Of a DNA stretch of 8,213 nt, positions 1-5,685 are shown piece after piece. The notes beneath the pieces were generated by a model that did no database searches, had not been told where the DNA came from, and worked only from the letters and a program-made list of their open reading frames with translations. Source of the DNA: Bacillota bacterium (GTDB lineage: Bacteria > Bacillota_H > UBA994 > UBA5500); contig JAAYGE010000058.1 of the NCBI GenBank assembly GCA_012727835.1, positions 1 through 8,213 of the forward strand. Reading direction: 5' to 3'. The translations under genes were made by a program, and so were the position numbers. The first letter of the stretch is position 1, and each line of letters starts with the position of its first letter.

Positions 1-1454
1 GGGAGAAGATTGTGGCAGTGGGCCCCATCGGTAATCGAGCGGCCAAGCGGGTAATTGATGCGGCGGGCTTGGTGGTGGCTCCCGGTTTTATCGATGCCCA
101 TTCCCATTCGGATGAAGCCCTGCTGATCAATCCCAAGGCGGAAAGTAAAGTGTTTCAGGGGGTAGCAACGGAGGTAATCGGCCAGTGTGGCACGTCGGCG
201 GCGCCGCGGGTGGATGGCGCTGCTTACGACTGGCAGAGCATGGATGATTATTTAAGCCTCTTAGAAAAGCAGGGAATAGCCGTTAATGTGGTGCCGCTTT
301 TTGGCCACGGCAATGTGCGACGGCGGGTGATGGGGATGGCGAACCGCCCAGCGACTGCCGACGAATTGGAAGCCATGTGTCAATTGGCGGAAACCCTAAT
401 GCAAGAGGGGGCTTTCGGATTTTCCAGCGGGTTGATTTATCCACCCAGTTCTTATGCCGATACCAGCGAGCTAGTGGCTATCGCCAAAGTAGTGGCCGCC
501 CATGGCGGCATCTATGCCACCCATTTGCGGAACGAAGGTGAAAACCTACTGGAAGCGGTTACTGAGGCTATTACCATTGGTGAGCAGGCTGGAATTCCTG
601 TACATATTTCCCACCACAAGACCAGCGGTGAAGCCAATTGGGGCAAGGTCAAGGATACGTTGGCACTAATTGACTCTAAGCGAGCCGCCGGCGTTGACAT
701 TACTCTAGATCAATATCCCTACCTTGCCACTTCCACCGGCCTGAAAGTGATCATTCCCCAGTGGGCCCACGCCGATGGAGTGGAAGCCATGCGGCAGCGG
801 CTGCTGGACCCCCAGTTAGGGACCCAAATACGAGAGGAGATCGCTGCCCAAGGGCACCGTTGGGATTGGATACTGGTGGCTTCCTGTGCTAAGGAAGAGA
901 ATAAGCGGTTTGAAGGGAAGAATATGGAGGAAATTGCCGCTATGACCGGTAAATCCCCCTTGGAGGCGGCACTGGACTTGTTGCTGGCGGAGGATTTCGA
1001 TGTGGGGATGGTGCGTTTTGCCATGTGTGAAGAAGATGTGGAGTTGGTGATGCGGCATCCTCTGGTGATGATTGGCTCCGACGCCAGTGCCTTAGCCACC
1101 AGTGGTCCCTTGTCTAAGGGGAAGCCCCACCCCAGGGCCTACGGTACCTTCCCACGGGTGCTAGGTCATTATGGGCGGGAGCGGGGTGTGCTAACGCTGG
1201 AGGCTGCGGTGCACAAGATGAGTGGCCTAACGGCAGCCCGCTTCCAGCTGTGGGATCGAGGTTTGGTGCGCCCCGGCTGCTATGCGGACATAACCATCTT
1301 TGATGAGAATAAGATCTGCGATAGGGCCACCTTCGTTGATCCCCATCGCCACGCGGAGGGCATCCACTATGTGATTGTGAATGGACAAGTGGTTATTGAC
1401 CAAGGGGAGCAGACGGAGCACTTGCCTGGCAAAGCCTTACGGCGACGCCCCTAA
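1..1454 (+). CDS. N-acyl-D-amino-acid deacylase (D-aminoacylase) family amidohydrolase, 5' partial
   Basis: Zinc-dependent amidohydrolase expected to remove the acyl group from N-acyl-D-amino acids in the cytoplasm. The frame is open to the left edge: codons before the GTG at 12 read E-K-I-V-A-V-G, the usual first beta-sandwich strand of the family, so the true start lies outside the window and roughly 35-45 residues are missing. Counting from nt 12, the TIM-barrel metal site is visible: HSH (His30, His32) after GFIDA, Cys59 in GQCG (the family uses Cys where other amidohydrolases have a carboxylated Lys), His171 in THLR, SHHK near 200-203, and Asp357 in GSD. The C-terminal beta-sandwich returns as PGCYADITIFD. 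The reading frame is intact to TAA 1452-1454. Substrate is inferred from family only; dihydroorotase- or isoaspartyl-dipeptidase-like relatives are less likely because of the Cys ligand and SHHK motif. Confidence 0.88.
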   Translation, partial: EKIVAVGPIGNRAAKRVIDAAGLVVAPGFIDAHSHSDEALLINPKAESKVFQGVATEVIGQCGTSAAPRVDGAAYDWQSMDDYLSLLEKQGIAVNVVPLFGHGNVRRRVMGMANRPATADELEAMCQLAETLMQEGAFGFSSGLIYPPSSYADTSELVAIAKVVAAHGGIYATHLRNEGENLLEAVTEAITIGEQAGIPVHISHHKTSGEANWGKVKDTLALIDSKRAAGVDITLDQYPYLATSTGLKVIIPQWAHADGVEAMRQRLLDPQLGTQIREEIAAQGHRWDWILVASCAKEENKRFEGKNMEEIAAMTGKSPLEAALDLLLAEDFDVGMVRFAMCEEDVELVMRHPLVMIGSDASALATSGPLSKGKPHPRAYGTFPRVLGHYGRERGVLTLEAAVHKMSGLTAARFQLWDRGLVRPGCYADITIFDENKICDRATFVDPHRHAEGIHYVIVNGQVVIDQGEQTEHLPGKALRRRP

Positions 1455-1489
1455 CCGTAAGCGGGAGCGCATTGGAGTTTCTTAGTCCC

Positions 1490-1538
1490 TGGGCGTTGGC
1501 TACCGGGCCATCGGCCATACGCCCAGCCCGTTGGGCGT
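1490..1538. repeat. Overlapping inverted repeats with two mutually exclusive hairpins
   Basis: TGGGCGT occurs at 1490-1496 and again at 1532-1538, and its complement ACGCCCA lies once between them at 1519-1525. The central arm can pair with the left copy, where the stem extends by TGGC/GCCA with one bulged base, or with the right copy around a six-base loop, but not with both. No T-run follows, so neither hairpin looks like a plain terminator. Function is unknown; it may form part of the repeat element described next to it. Confidence 0.5.
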
Positions 1539-1579
1539 CTAGTATGACCGCAGCCTTAAAAAATACGGGGCTGTTCGCA
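1533..1579 (+). repeat. Dispersed repeat, copy A (CTAGTATGACC element plus terminator arm)
   Basis: This stretch resembles 4500-4543. Shared blocks are GGCG, the 11-base identity CTAGTATGACC, then C-GCCT-AAA, and finally the left arm of a terminator hairpin (GGGCTGT then CGC). In both places it sits between the end of a plus-strand gene and the end of a minus-strand gene. It is likely a dispersed repeat that carries or recruits a terminator. Only two copies are visible here, so family size cannot be judged. Confidence 0.55.
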
Positions 1580-1607
1580 AAAGCCACATTCTGCGAACAG
1601 CCCCTTT
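1558..1607. terminator. Bidirectional intrinsic terminator between the amidohydrolase and MATE genes
   Basis: A 13-bp perfect stem pairs GGGGCTGTTCGCA (1567-1579) with its complement (1592-1604) around a 12-base loop. On the minus strand the stem is followed, after three bases, by six T residues (plus-strand A-run 1558-1563), so it best serves the MATE gene ending at 1624. On the plus strand only TTT follows, giving weaker termination for the amidohydrolase transcript. Confidence 0.85.
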
Positions 1608-1623
1608 AGTCGTCTATTGCAAA

Positions 1624-3003
1624 TTATACCTTAACAGCCTTCCAGTGGCCGGAGCGGTACCGGAAGTAGATAAAGGCCGAGCGGGTACATTGGTCGATGG
1701 CGGTAGCCAACCAGGCACCGATGAGACCTAGTCCTAGCACGTTAACGAATAGTTTCGCCAGCGCCACGCGCACAAACACCACACCAACCAAGGTGGATAT
1801 GAGAGGCCAGCGGGTGTCTCCAGCTCCACGCAGAGCCCCGGCGAGGATGAATTGTGTTGATTGTAGCGGCTGTACAAGGGCGATTATCTTGAGCACAGTA
1901 GCCGCATTCTTGATGACCTCTGGGTCATCGGTGTACAGCGATGCTAGGAATCCGCCGCCGAAGAAGAAAACCACACCCATAAAGGCGGCTACCATATTAC
2001 CGATAAACCGGGTCTGCCAGCCGTAGGTTTCTGCCCAGTCGGGTCGCTTGCGCCCCAGGCTGCGTCCCACCAGGGATGTGGCGGCCATACTGAAGCCCAT
2101 GCCCGGGGAGAAAGAAAGTCCCAATATATTCATGCCGATTTGGTGGGCGGCATAGACAATGGTGCCTAAGCCGGAAACAACCCGTACATAAGTGATCATG
2201 CCGAAGCGCATAATAACTTGCTCCAGCATGGCTGGCGCACCTACCCTAACGACACGTGTAATCAGGTCAAAGCGGGGAGTAAATTTATCTTTCAGCGAAA
2301 TCCGTAGAACCGATTTTCCACTAGAAATTGCATATACAGCTAAAATCATACTTACTAGACGTCCAAAGGAGGTGGCCAGGCCGGCACCATATACTTCTAA
2401 CCGGGGGAAGCCAAAGTGGCCGTTAATTAGGGTATAGTTACCGATAACGTTAACCACGTTACCGATTAGGTTGTACTTGAGCGGTGTGCGGGTATCACCA
2501 GCCCCGCGCAGCATAGCCGTAATACACATGCTGATGGTTTGGGGTATAAAACCTAAGGCGATGGTCTGCATATAGTCTACGCCATAGCCGACCGCATCGG
2601 GTTTTGCTCCCATGAATAGCACCAGTGGTTCGGCGAAGAAATAGAGAATGGCAGTAGCTAAAGCTCCAAGGATAACGATGATTAACAGCGATTGGCGAGC
2701 GGCCGTATTAGCTTCCTCAATTTCTCCCGCACCGATGAAACGGGCTACTAGAGCCGTAGTACCCACGTTTAAGGCCATGAAGGCCGCCATAGCTAGGAAT
2801 ATGGGTTGGTTGGTCAAGCCGATGGCGGCGATGGCTGCGGGACCCACGCCACCGACCATCATCATGTCAACCATATTAAAGACCTGAACCAACAGCTGTT
2901 CTATGACAGCGGGCCAGGCCAAATGTAAAACATCATGGCGCGCGTCTTGAATTGTCAGTTCTTCTCGTTGCTCCAAATCAACGGCTTGTTTTGCTATCGC
3001 CAT
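1624..3003 (-). CDS. MATE family multidrug/metabolite efflux transporter
   Basis: A 459-residue inner-membrane antiporter of the multidrug and toxic compound extrusion family, expected to expel cationic compounds in exchange for Na+ or H+. The length and about twelve hydrophobic segments fit the family. The two six-helix halves are recognisable as an internal duplication: AMLRGAGDTRTP near residue 165 is mirrored by GALRGAGDTRWP near residue 390, and helix 1 (LAWPAVIEQLL, residue ~28) is mirrored by VGAPAMLEQVIMR (~253). The ATG at 3003 is preceded by AGGGAG eight bases upstream. It is divergent from deoD, has its own promoter and a terminator just beyond its stop. No substrate can be assigned; the family includes NorM-, DinF- and MepA-like proteins. 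The frame is intact with no oddities. Confidence 0.93.
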   Translation of the reverse strand: MAIAKQAVDLEQREELTIQDARHDVLHLAWPAVIEQLLVQVFNMVDMMMVGGVGPAAIAAIGLTNQPIFLAMAAFMALNVGTTALVARFIGAGEIEEANTAARQSLLIIVILGALATAILYFFAEPLVLFMGAKPDAVGYGVDYMQTIALGFIPQTISMCITAMLRGAGDTRTPLKYNLIGNVVNVIGNYTLINGHFGFPRLEVYGAGLATSFGRLVSMILAVYAISSGKSVLRISLKDKFTPRFDLITRVVRVGAPAMLEQVIMRFGMITYVRVVSGLGTIVYAAHQIGMNILGLSFSPGMGFSMAATSLVGRSLGRKRPDWAETYGWQTRFIGNMVAAFMGVVFFFGGGFLASLYTDDPEVIKNAATVLKIIALVQPLQSTQFILAGALRGAGDTRWPLISTLVGVVFVRVALAKLFVNVLGLGLIGAWLATAIDQCTRSAFIYFRYRSGHWKAVKV

Positions 3004-3052
3004 TACATCAACTCCCTAATACTTTGCTAAACAAATCTTTCTGTACCCGTTA

Positions 3053-3081
3053 AATATAGCATTTTAATCAGATAGGGTCAA
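3053..3081 (-). promoter_or_regulatory. Promoter for the MATE gene
   Basis: On the minus strand TTGACC (3081-3076) and TATATT (3058-3053) are 17 bases apart, and the -10 has an upstream TG (TGC before TATATT), an extended -10. Transcription would start near 3046, leaving a leader of about 40 bases before the ATG at 3003. This is a good match to a housekeeping sigma-A promoter. Confidence 0.72.
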
Positions 3082-3102
3082 TGTTATTTAGCTGTGAAGA
3101 GG

Positions 3103-3134
3103 TAGTTAATTTCATAACTATTTGTAACTATTTG
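3103..3134 (+). promoter_or_regulatory. Possible operator: TAACTA repeats upstream of deoD
   Basis: TAGTTA (3103-3108) and TAACTA (3115-3120) form an inverted repeat with a six-base spacer. TAACTATTTG is then repeated in exact tandem at 3115-3124 and 3125-3134. The last copy overlaps the start of the predicted deoD -35 at 3132. Position and symmetry suggest a regulator binding site, but the regulator is unknown and the region is AT-rich, so chance is possible. Confidence 0.35.
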
Positions 3135-3160
3135 TGTGAAAGTGGATGTAATTTTATAAT
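3132..3160 (+). promoter_or_regulatory. Promoter for deoD
   Basis: A perfect -10 TATAAT (3155-3160) lies 17 bases after TTGTGT (3132-3137), a weak -35 that keeps the TTG. Predicted transcription start is near 3167, giving a leader of under 30 bases that holds only the ribosome binding site. The weak -35 overlapped by repeats would suit an activated or repressed promoter. Confidence 0.65.
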
Positions 3161-3180
3161 GTTATCAGAGGTAAAACATG

Positions 3181-3186
3181 AGGAGG
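3181..3186 (+). promoter_or_regulatory. Ribosome binding site that fixes the deoD start
   Basis: AGGAGG lies eight bases before the ATG at 3195. The frame is open back to an ATG at 3081, but that ATG is upstream of the predicted promoter and has no such site. The ATG at 3191 is out of frame. Confidence 0.85.
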
Positions 3187-3194
3187 TTATATGG

Positions 3195-3902
3195 ATGATA
3201 CCAACACCGCACATTGCAGCTAATTCACGAGACCAGATTGCCGAAACGGTTCTACTTCCCGGCGATCCACTGCGGGCGAAATTTATAGCTGAGAACTTCC
3301 TTGAGAATCCGGTGCAATTTAATGCCACCAGGAACATGCTCGGTTATACCGGTTACTACCAGGGTAAGCCGGTCTCGGTGATGGGTTCGGGCATGGGCAT
3401 GCCTTCCATCGGTATATATTCCTATGAATTGATTCATTTTTATGGGGTGAAGAACTTAATCCGGGTTGGTTCTTGCGGAGCCTACCAGCCAGACATCAAG
3501 GTGCGCGACATTATCTTGGCCATGTCCGCATCTACCGACTCCAACTACGCCAGCCAGTTTAATTTACCCGGGACCTACGCTCCTACAGCATCCTGGGATC
3601 TACTGAAGCGGGCGGTGGCTGTGGCCGATGCCAAAGGCTATCCGGTCAAGGTGGGGAATGTGCTCTCCTCAGATATTTTCTACGACGCTGATCCGGAAAC
3701 CTGGAAGCGCTGGGCTAAAATGGGTGTATTAGCAGTAGAAATGGAAGCTGCTGCCCTCTACATGAACGCTGCTTACGCCGGAGTTAACGCACTCTGTATC
3801 CTAACCGTCTCCGATTCTTTGGTTACTAAAGAAGCCCTGCCGGCGGAAGAGCGGGAGCGGACCTTTACACAGATGATGGAAATCGCCCTCTCCCTTGCCT
3901 AA
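3195..3902 (+). CDS. deoD: Purine nucleoside phosphorylase, DeoD type
   Basis: Reversibly cleaves purine (deoxy)nucleosides with phosphate to the free base and (deoxy)ribose-1-phosphate in the purine salvage pathway; cytoplasmic, hexameric in the family. At 235 residues it matches the ~235-240 of bacterial hexameric enzymes. Visible motifs: TPHIAA at the N-terminus (His6, contacting the neighbouring subunit's site in the family), the phosphate-binding LPGDPLRAK (Gly23, Arg27), Arg46, RVGSCGA (Arg90, Ser93), the ribose-binding VEMEAAALY (Glu182-Met183-Glu184) and the catalytic Asp207 in TVSDS. The start at 3195 is chosen from the AGGAGG eight bases upstream and from alignment to the family N-terminus; a longer 273-residue frame opening at 3081 is not supported. 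A GNAT gene follows after 20 bases. High confidence. Confidence 0.96.
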   Translation: MIPTPHIAANSRDQIAETVLLPGDPLRAKFIAENFLENPVQFNATRNMLGYTGYYQGKPVSVMGSGMGMPSIGIYSYELIHFYGVKNLIRVGSCGAYQPDIKVRDIILAMSASTDSNYASQFNLPGTYAPTASWDLLKRAVAVADAKGYPVKVGNVLSSDIFYDADPETWKRWAKMGVLAVEMEAAALYMNAAYAGVNALCILTVSDSLVTKEALPAEERERTFTQMMEIALSLA

Positions 3903-3922
3903 GCGAGGAATAGGTGAGTTAA

Positions 3923-4525
3923 TTGCAAATTAACTTCTGCCCCTTTCCCATTATTGAGACGGAGAACCTAAAGTTAAGGCGGCTTCGAGTGGCGGATGCG
4001 GTCGATTTGTTTGCCATGAGGAGCGATCCGCGCCTACACGTGCATACCGATACCCGCCCCGATTCCAGCTTGGAGGAAACGTGCGCGTTTATACGGGAGA
4101 TGAATCGGGGTATTGATGAAAACGTGTGGATCGTTTGGGGTATCGAACATCGTCCCACTGGCCGAGTGATCGGTACTATCTGCATCTGGAATCTAAAGGG
4201 CGACCAGGTAAGTGGGGAGGTAGGTTACGCCCTTAAACCCCAGTATCAAGGACAGGGGTTAATGCGGGAAGCCCTGTTAGCAGTGATTGATTATGGCTTT
4301 TTCACCATGCAGCTGCGGATTCTGGAGGCTCGTACAGAAGAGAAGAATTCGCGGTCCCGCGGCCTGTTACAGCGGTGCGGCTTTGATCAAGTTGGGCTGA
4401 TCGAAGAGATGGGGGAATATAACGATAGGTTGTTCCGCATGGCAATTTACCGACGGTACCGGGACAGGGGAGACGGAGTAAGGCCAAATGTTGGCCACAG
4501 GCGCACTAGTATGACCACGGCCTGA
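3923..4525 (+). CDS. GNAT family N-acetyltransferase (RimJ/RimL-like)
   Basis: Transfers an acetyl group from acetyl-CoA to an amine of an unknown substrate. The 200 residues open with IIETENLKLRRLR, the usual first strand of the RimJ/RimL-type branch. The acetyl-CoA loop is at 104-123 (LKPQYQGQGLMREAL), and NSRSRGLLQRCGF at 142-154 is the typical motif near the end of the fold. The start is TTG at 3923, preceded by AGGTG six to seven bases upstream; no ATG or GTG gives a complete N-terminus. It follows deoD by 20 bases with no terminator or promoter between, so cotranscription is likely. The last ~15 residues (from about 186) are encoded by sequence that belongs in part to a dispersed repeat, so the natural C-terminus was probably different and the tail may be dispensable. 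Confidence 0.86.
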   Translation: MQINFCPFPIIETENLKLRRLRVADAVDLFAMRSDPRLHVHTDTRPDSSLEETCAFIREMNRGIDENVWIVWGIEHRPTGRVIGTICIWNLKGDQVSGEVGYALKPQYQGQGLMREALLAVIDYGFFTMQLRILEARTEEKNSRSRGLLQRCGFDQVGLIEEMGEYNDRLFRMAIYRRYRDRGDGVRPNVGHRRTSMTTA

Positions 4526-4543
4526 AATAGAAAGGGCTGTCGC
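4472..4543 (+). repeat. Dispersed repeat, copy B, covering the 3' end of the GNAT gene
   Basis: It contains GGCCA(AATGTT)GGCCA at 4482-4497 and then the GGCG-CTAGTATGACC-C-GCCT-AAA block (core 4506-4516), which also occurs at 1533-1560, followed by a GGGCTGTCGC terminator arm. Copy A likewise has two GGCCA motifs upstream of its core. The GNAT stop codon lies inside the element. Confidence 0.55.
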
Positions 4544-4562
4544 TTGCGACACGCCCTTTTTT
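4531..4562. terminator. Intrinsic terminator after the deoD-GNAT unit
   Basis: GGGCTGTCG (4534-4542) pairs with CGACA-C-GCCC (4547-4556, one bulged C) around a CTTG loop, followed by six T residues (4557-4562). On the opposite strand the tail is TTTCTATTTC, so it can also end the minus-strand transcript of the lyase fragment. Its stem resembles the terminator at 1567-1604. Confidence 0.85.
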
Positions 4563-4566
4563 AGAT

Positions 4567-5154
4567 CTAGAATTGCCCGAGATCCTGTTGGAACTTGGCC
4601 ACTAGACGTTCCCGCCCTTTTTTCTTTATTAAACTCTCCAGTTTTTCCACATCCATATTGCCCTTGAAGGGGTAGCTGCCGGTTACCTGCCGGCCTTCAG
4701 CACAGGTCAGCTCCGCCACTTGCCCTCCTCTAAGGACGATATGGGCTTTGGTAGTTGTAAAATGAACGTTCATAGGCACGATCATGCCTGGCTGCACCAA
4801 CGCTTGGGCCAGCAGGTGCTCACAGGCCCTACCTTGATGGGCCGGCAAGAAATAGGGAAAATTAAATAGCTCCTTCACCTTTTGTTCTAGTCGAAAATAG
4901 GTTTCGCTACCCGCGTAGCTATCATCGGCTATTAACATGGCTGCTTGTTGTCGGTCGCTCATGGCATTTACACCGCTATCGGTCAGCATGTCTAGGAAGA
5001 TATCTCTATTTCGCAGCAGAAAGGTGTTATTACCTGCAGCTGCCATTGCTTCTAGGCGCCTGGTTATAGGCGGTAGCGTTAGTTTCTGAACGATGCGCAC
5101 CTTGTGCATTTCCAGGGGGATGTTTTCTCCATTCCATATCTTGATGTTCTTCAT
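4567..5154 (-). pseudogene. N-terminal fragment of a tyrosine phenol-lyase / tryptophanase family enzyme
   Basis: Full-length relatives are about 460 residues, PLP-dependent beta-eliminating lyases splitting tyrosine or tryptophan into phenol/indole, pyruvate and ammonia. Only 195 residues remain. Matches run from about residue 15 (VRIVQKLTLPPITRRLEAM) to about 180: FLLRNRDIFLDMLTDSG, NAMSD, the SYAGSE Tyr, the PLP-phosphate loop HQGR, and FTTT, ending in FKGNMDVEKLESLIKKKG. NAMSD and FTTT favour tyrosine phenol-lyase over tryptophanase (usually GAVTQ and FDTT). The homology then breaks into an unrelated tail (RERLVAKFQQDLGQF). The PLP-binding lysine and the whole C-terminal half are absent, so no activity is expected. 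In another frame the last 50 bases read GQVPTGSRAILDL, faintly like the family's GGQPVS...RAV region, hinting at deletion plus frameshift. Start at 5154 is supported by GGAAGG six bases upstream and by family alignment; an in-frame ATG at 5220 is an alternative. Expression is governed by the T-box leader upstream. Confidence 0.85.
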
Positions 5155-5217
5155 CTTGTTCCTTCCTTTCCTTATTACTTGATCTGTTCTTGCCCAATAA
5201 TATGGATAGTCTACATC

Positions 5218-5234
5218 CATGGAACCACCCCCTT
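5218..5234 (-). promoter_or_regulatory. Strong ribosome binding site and alternative ATG just after the T-box terminator
   Basis: On the minus strand AAGGGGGTGG ends four bases before an ATG at 5220, close to the ideal AAGGAGGTG. This ATG is in frame with the lyase fragment and would add 22 residues beginning MDVDYPYYWAR, with three tyrosines and a tryptophan among the first nine. Either it is the real start, giving a non-homologous extension, or it opens a leader segment before the start at 5154. Confidence 0.5.
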
Positions 5235-5241
5235 TATAATC

Positions 5242-5274
5242 AAAAACCCCGCCCTTTGAAGCCAAAGGGCGGGG
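5242..5274 (-). terminator. Terminator of the T-box riboswitch
   Basis: A perfect 12-bp stem CCCCGCCCTTTG/CAAAGGGCGGGG (plus positions 5247-5258 and 5263-5274) with a four-base loop is followed on the minus strand by five T residues. Its 5' arm overlaps the 3' side of the predicted antiterminator, as needed for an on/off switch. Confidence 0.92.
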
Positions 5275-5535
5275 TTAACCGCGTTACCACCAATGTTCAT
5301 CGACACCTCACGATGTCAACCTCGTCAAGTACGCTGCCTAATGGCAGATATACTCTAGCGCTATAACGGGCGCGGGTCCCGGCGACAGCCTACTTGAACA
5401 ACTCTTTCGGTGTGCAACTCGCGAGATGTATTCAAGACCCGCTTCCTCGCACCTCTCATCTGCCGGTTACTTTCTGTCAGGAAGTTATGGGGCTCTACTT
5501 CTTCTCGGTCAATGTTTTTTCGGTTAAAGTTTTTA
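5242..5535 (-). promoter_or_regulatory. T-box riboswitch, tyrosine-specific (specifier UAC)
   Basis: A leader of about 290 bases on the minus strand senses uncharged tRNA and controls read-through into the lyase fragment. Seen in order: an AAGTAGAG segment near 5498 matching the AGUA side of the specifier loop; GAGAGGTGCGAGG (5455-5443) fitting the distal Stem I region; the specifier loop GAATACATC (5433-5425), whose UAC at 5430-5428 reads tyrosine and is followed by the usual purine; a long-range stem TCAAGTA/TACTTGA (5397-5391 with 5331-5325); a CATCG/CGATG hairpin (5315-5299); and the conserved T-box TTGGTGGTAACGCGG (5293-5279). The UGGU bulge suits an A at the tRNA discriminator position. 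GCGG with downstream CCGC builds the antiterminator, competing with the terminator at 5274-5247. The regulated amino acid is inferred from the specifier alone. Identification as a T-box is strong. Confidence 0.9.
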
Positions 5536-5541
5536 TGGATT

Positions 5542-5569
5542 ATTGTATTATTCCAGCGTTGAATGTCAA
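5542..5569 (-). promoter_or_regulatory. Promoter of the T-box transcript
   Basis: On the minus strand a perfect -35 TTGACA (5569-5564) and TACAAT (5547-5542) are separated by 16 bases. Initiation would fall near 5535, just ahead of T-box Stem I. It lies after the fab operon terminator, so the T-box unit is transcribed independently. Confidence 0.75.
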
Positions 5570-5609
5570 GAACCAAAAATTTTCCTTTCCCCGTTGCCAG
5601 GGCTGACAA

Positions 5610-5644
5610 TAAAAACTAGCCAGGTGAAATAGCCTGGCTAGTTT
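5610..5644 (-). terminator. Terminator of the fab operon
   Basis: AAACTAGCCAGG and CCTGGCTAGTTT form a perfect 12-bp stem (5613-5624 with 5633-5644) with an eight-base loop, followed on the minus strand by a T-rich tail (TTTTTATTG including the stem end). It lies about 40 bases beyond the fabF stop. Nothing else is apparent in 5645-5685. Confidence 0.85.
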
Positions 5645-5685
5645 AAGGAGGAAACTAAGGGTAGAAAATTGCACGTGAAAACTAC

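Noticed and set aside
719..1099. Minus-strand 126-codon frame opposite the amidohydrolase
   Set aside because: Low-complexity Ser-rich translation produced by the codon pattern of the real gene; no ribosome site.
1697..2026. Plus-strand 109-codon frame opposite the MATE gene
   Set aside because: Shadow of membrane-protein codons; Thr/Ser/Pro-rich with no coding signals.
3081..3194. N-terminal extension of deoD to an ATG at 3081
   Set aside because: It starts upstream of the predicted promoter, has no ribosome site, and the added residues match nothing in the family; the AGGAGG before 3195 decides the start.
5221..5265. Start of the lyase fragment at the ATG at 5265
   Set aside because: This ATG lies in the T-box terminator hairpin; no ribosome site precedes it and the encoded residues are just the hairpin sequence.
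5425..5433. Reading the T-box specifier as another codon (AAU or ACA)
   Set aside because: Placement after GAA and before a purine fits UAC best, and the lyase fragment's tyrosine phenol-lyase character agrees; the other registers break the usual loop layout.
5394..5606. Plus-strand 70-codon frame inside the T-box leader
   Set aside because: It is antisense to a structured RNA with recognised elements; no ribosome binding site or protein-like character.
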